From contig JAUSZU010000001.1 in assembly GCA_030817875.1 (NCBI GenBank), positions 2,976,001-3,040,000 of the forward strand: DNA of 64,000 nt, in the 5' to 3' direction. The translations under genes and the position numbers were made by a program. The notes beneath the pieces are model-generated. The model did no database searches. It was not told the origin of the DNA and saw nothing but the letters and a program-made list of their open reading frames with translations. Within the stretch, counting starts at the first letter, position 1, and each line of letters opens with the position of its first letter. The DNA comes from Flavobacterium sp. W4I14. GTDB taxonomy: Bacteria > Bacteroidota > Bacteroidia > Sphingobacteriales > Sphingobacteriaceae. This document shows positions 54,281-61,141 of the stretch, in pieces.

Positions 54281-54318
54281 CAAATATATAAAGTATATAG
54301 GAATAGTCGTAATTTATT
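54281..54318 (-). promoter_or_regulatory. promoter/operator of the sulfur operon
   Basis: Minus strand ends in TATATTTG (TAnnTTTG), placing the start near 54275, about 155 nt before the sulfite reductase ATG. The preceding TTACGACTATTCCTATATAC is the probable operator. The 38-bp block is shared (34 identical positions) with 43980-44017. Confidence 0.7.
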
Positions 54319-54339
54319 ATGAAAAAATTTACGATATCC

Positions 54340-54967
54340 TGTTAAAACCACGCAAGGCCGTCATTTAGAGTGGACCCGATAGCTATCGGGTGTAACACAG
54401 TCGAGAAACCTTCAAAGTTAAATCACTTAATCCACGGGGCTAAAAACTGCAAATTGATAACTGGCAACCGAAAACTGAAAATTGCCAACTGAAGAATGGA
54501 AACTGCTAACTGCCAGTTGAAAATTGCTAACTGTTAACTGAAAACTGCCAATTGAAAACTGATTTGGGCGTTACCTAAGCTGCGCAAAGGTCGGGCTTTG
54601 CCGGGCTGCGCTTCGCTCCGGTACCGATGAAGGATCGGTACTGAACCCTTACAATCCCTAACGCGGATTTATGGCGTATATCATCAAACTTCCGATTTAG
54701 CCTGCATCCTACTCCTTTGAAACTTAGGAAGTCTTTGCTAAATAAACCTGATATAGCGAAAAGCCCATAGCGAAGCATGAGTGAGGACTTGCAACGATAG
54801 CAGGACTATCGGATCCGAAACCTACCAGCCCCTGCTTTCCAAAAAATATTGATTTAGACCTCTTAAGTTTAATTACACCAAAAAAGACCCTGAAATAAAT
54901 TTACTTCGTAGCTTTCCGCTACGCTACAGGTCAGGGTGACGGATCAATAGCAGAAAGTTGTAAAAAA
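54340..54967. repeat. gene-free region with REP-like, ACTG-word and composite repeats
   Basis: From left: a REP-like piece with an inner perfect palindrome CCCGATAGCTATCGGG (~54379); about 120 bp of degenerate AACTGCCAACTGAAA words (54445-54565); the composite element inverted relative to that at 39505-39770 (ATTTGGGCGTTACC, GGTACCGATGAAGGATCGG, TTACAATCCCTAACGC, then ~54725-54815 AACCTGATATAGCG and GAGGACTTGCAACGATAGCA); and a last REP-like arm CGTAGCTTTCCGCTACG near 54907. No gene is credible. Confidence 0.65.
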
Positions 54968-55414
54968 TTATAAATTAATAACCCCGATTTTTAGATTATC
55001 CTCTCTACCGATTACATCAGCAATGCTGGTTTCGGTTAAAACCTTAAGGGTAGCATCCCTAACATCGATAAACGCACTTCTGATTCCGCATGTTTTTTCG
55101 TCCACACATTCATCACATTTGTGGTAAAAATTTAAACTTGCACAGGGAACCATGGCAATAGGTCCATCCGTTACACGCATTACGTGTACCAATAAAATCT
55201 CTTCAGGTTTTTTGTTGAGGCTGTAACCACCGCCTGCACCTTTTTTACTGTATAAAAAGCCAGCGTTACGCAGATCGAGCAGAATTTGCTCCAGGAATTT
55301 TTTCGGGATATGCTCCTCCTCTGCAATTTTCGAAATCTGCATTGGTGGTTTATCTAAATTTTTACCAAGCGCAACAAGCGCTTTAATGGCATACTTTGTT
55401 TTTTTGGACAGCAT
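54968..55414 (-). CDS. Rrf2-family transcriptional regulator
   Basis: A 148-aa regulator. The N-terminal winged helix is typical (MLSKKTKYAIKALVALGKNLDKPPMQISKIAEEEHIPKKFLEQILLDLRNAGFLYSKKGAGGGYSLNKKPEEI). After it stands a cysteine set VPCASLNFYHKCDECVDEKTCGIRSAF (four Cys) that could hold an Fe-S cluster, as in IscR, although other Rrf2 proteins such as CymR sense cysteine metabolism through protein partners. It lies directly upstream of the sulfur operon, in the same direction, about 850 bp away, making it the likely controller of the 38-bp element at 54281 and 43980 (inference). A TAGCTTTG -7 element at 55422-55429 precedes it. Confidence 0.88.
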   Translation of the reverse strand: MLSKKTKYAIKALVALGKNLDKPPMQISKIAEEEHIPKKFLEQILLDLRNAGFLYSKKGAGGGYSLNKKPEEILLVHVMRVTDGPIAMVPCASLNFYHKCDECVDEKTCGIRSAFIDVRDATLKVLTETSIADVIGREDNLKIGVINL

Positions 55415-55421
55415 ATTCGCA

Positions 55422-55429
55422 CAAAGCTA
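55422..55429 (-). promoter_or_regulatory. -7 promoter element of the Rrf2 gene
   Basis: Minus strand TAGCTTTG, an exact TAnnTTTG match, 8 bp before the ATG at 55414, implying a leaderless or very short leader transcript. The rest of the 214-bp divergent gap to 55629 is AT-rich with no other clear element. Confidence 0.45.
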
Positions 55430-55628
55430 ATAAAAGAAAGTAAATTATAAAATACGCAACAGGAAGTTGATTTTAATTCAACATACTATGATATTTATAA
55501 ATATAATGCATAATAACGATAATGCTTTAATCAAACCAGCGTAAAAATAACCGCGACACAAAACAGAACAACATTTATCGGCGTTTAAAATCTATTTTTA
55601 CCCACATTCTGAATTACAGATTTCAATA

Positions 55629-56849
55629 ATGAAAAGAAAACTCAATCTATTGCCGCTCATCATAGTTGCAATCATATTTTTTACCCTTAACGCTTATGTT
55701 TTATCGGGCCTGGGCACCATTAATCAATCTACCTGGCTCAGTCCTATTTTCTGGGTTTTTATTGTGGGGCTAACTTTTGCTTTGCTATATGCCATCCAGC
55801 AAATGCGGATCCAAGGCATGAACAGGTTTTTCCAGATCATCAGTCACGCATTTTTAATTATTTTTGCAGCAGAAATTGTCTTCGCGTTTTTCCTTTTGCT
55901 TGGTGATGTTTACCGCCTACTGCTTGGTTTGGCAACTAATTTTCAGCCCGAAGGTTTCCACATGTTAGGCCGCAGCAATTACTGGGTCGATTTTGCATTT
56001 GTGATGTTTTGTTTAACCATTGCCTTATTTGCTTATGGCATCACCCAAGGCAAATATGCTTACCGTGTAATTAAACATACTTTGTATTTTGATGATCTGC
56101 CCGCAAGTTTTGATGGTTTTACCTTAACACAGATTTCGGATGTACATGCGGGGAGCTTTACCAACCCTAAAGCGGTTCAAAAAGGCATTGATATGATTAA
56201 TGCCCAAAAGAGCGATCTATTTGTTTTTACCGGAGATCTGGTGAATAATGCTTCTTCGGAGATTGTGCCTTATATCAGCCATTTCTCTCAGATTAAAGCC
56301 CCTTTCGGACAATTTTCTGTTCTGGGTAACCATGATTATGGCGATTATATTAAATGGCCTACTGAAGCAGATAAAATACAGAATCTGAATCAGTTAAAAG
56401 CTTACCATAAAGAACTTGGTTTTAAGCTTTTATTGGATGAACATGTTGAATTGCATAAAAACGGTGAGAAAATTATACTGGCCGGAATAGAAAACTGGGG
56501 AATTGGTTTTGGAGAACGTGGAGACCTAAACAAAGCCTTGCAAAACACTAATGTCGACGATTTTAAAATCCTGTTATCGCACGATCCTTCGCACTGGGAT
56601 GCACAGGTAAAAAATTATCCTTCAAAAATCCAACTTTCATTGGCTGGGCATACACACGGTATGCAGTTTGGTATCGAAGCTTTTGGGATTAAATGGAGTC
56701 CCGTAAAATACCGTTATAAACATTGGGCGGGTATTAAAACCGAAAATGGAAGATATTTGAACGTGAATAGAGGCTTCGGTTTCCTTGGTTTTTCAGGCCG
56801 GATTGGTATCTGGCCGGAGATTACGGTTATTGAATTGAAGAAGAAATAA
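55629..56849 (+). CDS. membrane-anchored metallophosphoesterase
   Basis: A 406-aa protein. The first ~150 residues hold four or five helices (LLPLIIVAIIFFTLNAYVL, SPIFWVFIVGLTFALLYAI, HAFLIIFAAEIVFAFFLLLGDVY, YWVDFAFVMFCLTIALFAYGI). The C-terminal ~240 residues are a calcineurin-like phosphoesterase with all metal-binding blocks: QISDVHAGSF, FTGDLVNN, LGNHDYGDY, LLSHDPSHWD and LAGHTHGMQFG. Similar proteins (YaeI/YpbG type) hydrolyse phosphodiesters or lipid pyrophosphates at the membrane; substrate not known. It stands alone, between the Rrf2 gene (divergent) and the IS110 element. Confidence 0.88.
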   Translation: MKRKLNLLPLIIVAIIFFTLNAYVLSGLGTINQSTWLSPIFWVFIVGLTFALLYAIQQMRIQGMNRFFQIISHAFLIIFAAEIVFAFFLLLGDVYRLLLGLATNFQPEGFHMLGRSNYWVDFAFVMFCLTIALFAYGITQGKYAYRVIKHTLYFDDLPASFDGFTLTQISDVHAGSFTNPKAVQKGIDMINAQKSDLFVFTGDLVNNASSEIVPYISHFSQIKAPFGQFSVLGNHDYGDYIKWPTEADKIQNLNQLKAYHKELGFKLLLDEHVELHKNGEKIILAGIENWGIGFGERGDLNKALQNTNVDDFKILLSHDPSHWDAQVKNYPSKIQLSLAGHTHGMQFGIEAFGIKWSPVKYRYKHWAGIKTENGRYLNVNRGFGFLGFSGRIGIWPEITVIELKKK

Positions 56850-56892
56850 AACCATTATTGCCAACCATTCTTTCTAACAAAAAGGTCGTCCT

Positions 56893-57139
56893 TTAGATTT
56901 GTTTTGATATTTTATTTAATGATACCAAGTATTTACTTTGCTTACATTATAAATCAGATTACCTAAAACGGTAGCGGCACATTAAAGTTCGTCAAGGTTT
57001 TTATACCTATGAGATGATGCAATCCGCTACCGTTTTTTCCCTTAGTGACCAGATAACAATTAGGGCAATACCCATTATTAAGGACTAGGATCGATGGGGT
57101 AAAAATTAGGTAACCATTACAAACATAAAAAATAACAGG
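56893..57139 (+). ncRNA. candidate IS110 bridge-RNA region (left non-coding end)
   Basis: About 250 non-coding bases lie between the proposed left end and the transposase ATG, while only about 25 lie after it. In IS110-group elements this longer 5' end encodes a structured bridge (seek) RNA. Here a perfect 13-bp stem AAAACGGTAGCGG (56965-56977) with CCGCTACCGTTTT (57024-57036) encloses a 46-nt segment that could carry a guide loop. The alternative is that this hairpin, followed by a T run, is a plus-strand terminator for the phosphoesterase gene. Confidence 0.4.
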
Positions 57140-58162
57140 ATGATTGCCACTACAAAATTTTTTATCGGGATTGATGTTTCCAAACCCCACTTCGATGTTG
57201 CATTGATGGCCGTTGTGAACCATGTAAAACAGGAGATAGGAACCGCACGGTTTGACAACACAGCGCCAGGGATAAAGTTATTTGAGAAGTGGTTGAAATC
57301 GCAGAAAACCACATTCAATGAGGACTCCTTGATTGTCATGGAAAATACCGGGATCTATCACCGTTTAATATGGACTTTCTGCAGCAACATAAATCTGCCC
57401 ATCCATATTGGCAATGCAGCCCATATCAAATGGAGCTTTGGGATAGCAAGGGGTAAAAATGATAAAATAGATAGTATACGTTTATGCAACTATGCATTTA
57501 AGGAAGCGGATGATCTAAAGGCGACAGCTGCCCTAGATCCCGAGCTGATGCTCCTGAAAGATCTGATATCAGCGAGGACAAAGCTGCTCAAACAAAGGTC
57601 TGGCATCAGCGTTTCGGTAAAAGAACTTGGCAATGTCAATGGTAAAGAACATCAGAAGCTGATTGAAAAAGCACTTAAAAATGCAATTGAGGGTATAGCC
57701 AAGTCAATCAAGAACCTCGAAGATCAGATCAAAAAAATTATCACAGGAAACCAGGATTTCAAGCAGAACTACAAATTATTGCTCAGTATACCTGGGATAG
57801 GACATGTTACCGCCGTATACCTGATTGGCTGCACTGGAAATTTTGCAGGTCGGCCCAGTGGAAAAGAACTGGCCTGTTATGCAGGGGTTGTACCATTTGA
57901 ACACAGTAGCGGTATAAGTATCAAAGGTAAAACCAGGGTACACCGGATGGCCAATAAAGAGCTTAAAAGATTGCTGCATATGTGTGCATTATCTCTAATT
58001 CAACATAATCAGGAATTCAAAATATATTACAATAGAAAAAAGAATGAAGGGAAGCACAGCATGAGCATAATTAATGCCGTTAGAAACAAGATAGCATTAA
58101 GAGTTGCTGCAGTTATAAAAAATCAGACCAGCTATAAAAATAATTATAATATAGCTGCTTAA
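57140..58162 (+). CDS. IS110-family transposase (DEDD recombinase)
   Basis: A 340-aa recombinase. The N-terminal RuvC-like part has FIGIDVSKPHFDVAL (first Asp), IVMENTGIYHRL (Glu) and GKNDKIDSIRLCNYA (two Asp), that is the DEDD set. A coiled stretch (~150-215) links to the C-terminal Transposase_20 part: LLLSIPGIGHVTAVYLIG, FAGRPSGKELACYAGVVPFEHSSGISIKGKTRVHRMANKELKRLLHMCAL, which includes the catalytic Ser region. Intact and of usual length, so the element may be active. It works with an RNA from its own left end in characterised members of the group. Confidence 0.93.
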   Translation: MIATTKFFIGIDVSKPHFDVALMAVVNHVKQEIGTARFDNTAPGIKLFEKWLKSQKTTFNEDSLIVMENTGIYHRLIWTFCSNINLPIHIGNAAHIKWSFGIARGKNDKIDSIRLCNYAFKEADDLKATAALDPELMLLKDLISARTKLLKQRSGISVSVKELGNVNGKEHQKLIEKALKNAIEGIAKSIKNLEDQIKKIITGNQDFKQNYKLLLSIPGIGHVTAVYLIGCTGNFAGRPSGKELACYAGVVPFEHSSGISIKGKTRVHRMANKELKRLLHMCALSLIQHNQEFKIYYNRKKNEGKHSMSIINAVRNKIALRVAAVIKNQTSYKNNYNIAA

Positions 58163-58183
58163 AATTTGTTTTTATCATAACAA

Positions 58184-58290
58184 TCATCTCGACTGGAGCA
58201 CAGCGGAATGTTCCAAAGGAACTCCTTCGGAGGAGAGATCTATTTAGATAGATTTCTCGACTTCGTTGCACTTCGCTAGAAATGACGACC
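58184..58290. repeat. REP-like palindrome flanking the IS110 element
   Basis: Begins ATCATCTCGACTGGAGCACA, has an inner palindrome GTTCCAAAGGAACTCC and ends in CTAGAAATGACGAC. It is of the same family as 37458 and 44131. The IS right end lies at or inside its first bases. Confidence 0.65.
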
Positions 58291-58303
58291 GAAAAAATCT
58301 AAT

Positions 58304-60739
58304 CTAGTAATTAAGCGTATACGTTAAATTATATGTGCGGCCGCGGCCTGCATAATAAAATGTATCTTTCTGAGCTAACGATTGGTATAAAAACTGTGAG
58401 CGTTGGCTCCAAATGGTTTGGTAATTTTTGTTCAACAGGTTTTGTACACCAAATGATAAACTCCCGGTAAATAATTTCACCGAACCCAATAAATCAACAG
58501 TAGTGAAACCTTTTAACTCATTTTGTACCACAACATTTCCAACTGTAGCATAACCTTTCGAATCAAATGAGTGAAAAGCCTGTGCTTTTATTCCAAAAAC
58601 TTTTCCGTTATAGCCCAGATAACCCGCAATTTTTGATGGACTTGCAACAGTTACATCCTGTAGTGACCATGTACCATCGGCATTTTGTTTCTGTGTTTTA
58701 ATGTACAAACCATTTACACCAGCTTCGAAACCATTTTTCAGGTTTAATGATAATGAACCTTCAACACCTAAATTCCTTACATTTTCATCAAAAACTTCAA
58801 TATTGAATGTGCTATTGGTTTTTACATTTTTATCAGATAAGGCATAAAAACCAGCTACCTGTGCATTAAATACACCTGTGCGGTAACGGTAACCTGCCTC
58901 GTACTGTTCTGTTTTGATACCTGTTAAAGGAGAACTTGCAACATTGATCGAGTTGCCTAAATTATAGTTGGTACCTACCAAGGTATAAGTACCCTGTCCG
59001 TAATATTTTGCCGGATCTGCCAGGTTAAACCCTTGCGAGAAATTAAGCCATGCTTGTTGAGCTGCATCGATTTTAAATACTAAACCACCGTTTAATAAAT
59101 TCACATCGTAATGGTTTTCACCGCCCGCAATAGCCGCAGCGGTTCTGCCTACACCATAAGCCAAAGGTACAGCAGCAGCGGTGCCTATAAAATCGCCAAC
59201 TTTAACAAACATACGTTGCTGACGCACACCTCCCGACAGGCTTAAAAAGTCGGTTACTTTAACCTGTGCCTGCAAAAAGCCTGATAAACCATTTACCCTG
59301 AAATTAGGATAACGGGCAATTGTGGCTATGGTGCTATTGTTTAAACCGCCAGATGCAAAGGCCTTTGTCCGATCAAACAAGGCTTGCTGTGCGTTAAAAT
59401 TTTCGTTATCTGCATCAATACCATAGGTAAGGTTCAATCTGTTCCAGTCTTTGTTCAATACCAGTTTTAAAGCGCTGTAGTTTGTATTTTGGATGGATGA
59501 ACCACTGTAAAGTACACCAGGTATTAAGGCTTGTCCCGGGAATGGATGAAAGCTGAACTGCTCATTTCTGGCAGCAGCCTGGATATAAAGCGTTTGTGCT
59601 CCTAAAATTTCGCTTGCCTGGTAGTTGACATTGATATTAGCCCTGCTTGTTTTTGGATCAACATCAGAAGAATAACCGTTTCTCATTTCCAAAAGTGCTG
59701 GTGTTGTTCTCAACCCTGCATAATTGGTTCCTAAAAACAGGTCTTTATCGCCACGGTAACCCGAATTGTAATATTGGCCATTCACGGATAGTTTTTGATA
59801 CTCAGTCAATTTAAATTCGGTGCTACCGAAAAAATCGAACGATTGGTTATACTGTAAATCGGTTTGTGTGATATCGGTAAAAATCTGTTTTCCATCTGCA
59901 CCATAAGCTGCATTGTTTTTTTGGAAAGCCATGCCAATGCGTCCGTTCCAATCTTTGCTCCCACCAGAAATAGCTTGTGCTACACGTACATCATGATCAC
60001 TTTTTTCTTTTAAACCGCTGCGTACACCAACTTGTGTAGTGAAACTTGGCTGACTGTCCTGTCCTTTTTTAGTAATGATGTTGATAATACCCCCTGTTGC
60101 ACCACCGCCATAAACTGCACTTGCTCCAGATAAAACCTCGATACGCTCGATGTTGAAAGGATCTATTGACTCGAACTGACGGCTTACACCACGGGTACTG
60201 TTTAACGATACACCATCAATCATAACCAGTGCATCTCTGCCACGTTGGTTCTGCCCGTAGTTGGTACGTCCTTCCGGACCAGCATCCAAACTTGGAATTA
60301 ATTGTGCTAAGGTTTGCTTAAGCGGGATTCCTGCCCTGGCCTGCTCCTGAATTTTCGCGCCATCTACTACCCAAACGGTACCCGGTATTTCGCTGATTTT
60401 GGTCGGTTTACGTGATGAAACCACCACAACCTCTTGCATATTCGATGTTGGGCTTAAATAAAGGGTTAAATTAACGGTCTGATCTTTAGCCAAGCTCACT
60501 TTTTGCAGTATGGTAGTATAACCTACATAACTCACCTGTAATTTGTAAGAACCTTCAGTTAACTTTAATTCAAAGCTACCATCAGCGGCTGTTGTAGCTG
60601 AGGTATTTTTGCCTTCAACTTTAATATTCGCCCCAGCAAGCGGAGCAGTTTCGCCTACTACTTTTCCGGTAACGGTTTGAGCTTTGCCCGTTAAGATAAA
60701 TCCACAGACAAGGATTGCAATTAAGTATAGATTTTTCAT
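58304..60739 (-). CDS. TonB-dependent siderophore receptor
   Basis: An 811-aa outer-membrane receptor. Signal peptide MKNLYLIAILVCGFILTGKAQ, then a carboxypeptidase-regulatory-like beta-sandwich (VTGKVVGETAPLAGANIKVEGKNTSATTAADGSFEL..., ~22-105) typical of Bacteroidota receptors. A plug domain follows (EVVVVSSRKPTKISEIPGTVWVVDG, NQRGRDALVMIDGVSLNSTRG, IERIEVLSGASAVYGGGATGGIINIITKKG), and then a 22-strand barrel ending YAGRGRTYNLTYTLNY. It is divergent from siderophore biosynthesis genes, with a Fur-like palindrome before its start, so it probably takes up the iron complex of the siderophore made next door. Confidence 0.9.
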   Translation of the reverse strand: MKNLYLIAILVCGFILTGKAQTVTGKVVGETAPLAGANIKVEGKNTSATTAADGSFELKLTEGSYKLQVSYVGYTTILQKVSLAKDQTVNLTLYLSPTSNMQEVVVVSSRKPTKISEIPGTVWVVDGAKIQEQARAGIPLKQTLAQLIPSLDAGPEGRTNYGQNQRGRDALVMIDGVSLNSTRGVSRQFESIDPFNIERIEVLSGASAVYGGGATGGIINIITKKGQDSQPSFTTQVGVRSGLKEKSDHDVRVAQAISGGSKDWNGRIGMAFQKNNAAYGADGKQIFTDITQTDLQYNQSFDFFGSTEFKLTEYQKLSVNGQYYNSGYRGDKDLFLGTNYAGLRTTPALLEMRNGYSSDVDPKTSRANINVNYQASEILGAQTLYIQAAARNEQFSFHPFPGQALIPGVLYSGSSIQNTNYSALKLVLNKDWNRLNLTYGIDADNENFNAQQALFDRTKAFASGGLNNSTIATIARYPNFRVNGLSGFLQAQVKVTDFLSLSGGVRQQRMFVKVGDFIGTAAAVPLAYGVGRTAAAIAGGENHYDVNLLNGGLVFKIDAAQQAWLNFSQGFNLADPAKYYGQGTYTLVGTNYNLGNSINVASSPLTGIKTEQYEAGYRYRTGVFNAQVAGFYALSDKNVKTNSTFNIEVFDENVRNLGVEGSLSLNLKNGFEAGVNGLYIKTQKQNADGTWSLQDVTVASPSKIAGYLGYNGKVFGIKAQAFHSFDSKGYATVGNVVVQNELKGFTTVDLLGSVKLFTGSLSFGVQNLLNKNYQTIWSQRSQFLYQSLAQKDTFYYAGRGRTYNLTYTLNY

Positions 60740-60843
60740 CCGTATAAATTTGGTTTTAATGGTAATGAAGCTATCATGATTTAGTCATACCGTTGTGATA
60801 TCGAAAATCATGATGGTTTCATCAATGATTATTATTTTTTGCG

Positions 60844-60877
60844 CAAAGCAATCATTTATTTAGATTAAATCCAAATA
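60844..60877 (-). promoter_or_regulatory. Fur-like box and promoter of the TonB receptor gene
   Basis: A 21-bp palindrome TATTTAGATT-A-AATCCAAATA at 60857-60877 (9 of 10 positions symmetric), of the TTTAGA/TCTAAA type expected for Fur boxes in this phylum. On the minus strand it is followed directly by TTGCTTTG (60844-60851), one mismatch from the TAnnTTTG element. Confidence 0.55.
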
Positions 60878-60972
60878 AAATATTTTATTTTTTTATTCAA
60901 CGTTATACTAAAACGGTTAAGCATCAACTATTAAATAACTTATTAACAATGTGTTAAAAATATTTAAAATAT

Positions 60973-60993
60973 TATTTTTAATCAATCTAAATA
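60973..60993 (+). promoter_or_regulatory. weaker Fur-like box upstream of the siderophore genes
   Basis: TATTTTTAAT-C-AATCTAAATA, with 7 of 10 symmetric positions and the same right half (AATCTAAATA) as a perfect box. It lies about 150 bp before the decarboxylase gene; TATACCTTAG just after it could be a degenerate -7 element. The rest of the 402-bp gap 60740-61141 is AT-rich without other features. Confidence 0.45.
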
Positions 60994-61141
60994 AAAATAT
61001 ACCTTAGCAGCGAGAATTATAATCGAAACCGCTCAATTTTTAGGTTGCTCAGAACCAAGTATTATTTGAAAAATGCCGGCATTGATATGCCCTGTAGTTT
61101 ATTGCCTTTTTACCTTAATCTTTTGAAAAATTGAAAAACTA

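Larger units (their letters stand above)
56893..58187 (+). mobile_element. IS110-family insertion sequence
   Basis: Proposed extent of about 1.3 kb, set by a CT dinucleotide at each side: CT at 56891-56892 and CT at 58188-58189, right where a REP-like repeat (CTCGACTGGAGCACAGCGG) resumes. There are no terminal inverted repeats or longer target duplications, as expected of IS110. Exact ends are inferred; the transposase and the unequal non-coding ends fit the group. Confidence 0.6.

Noticed and set aside
54575..54778. 67-codon ORF near the Rrf2 gene
   Set aside because: Contained in the composite interspersed element and its inverted copy does not preserve the frame.
57106..57339. Minus-strand ORF at the start of the transposase gene
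   Set aside because: Antisense shadow of the IS110 transposase.
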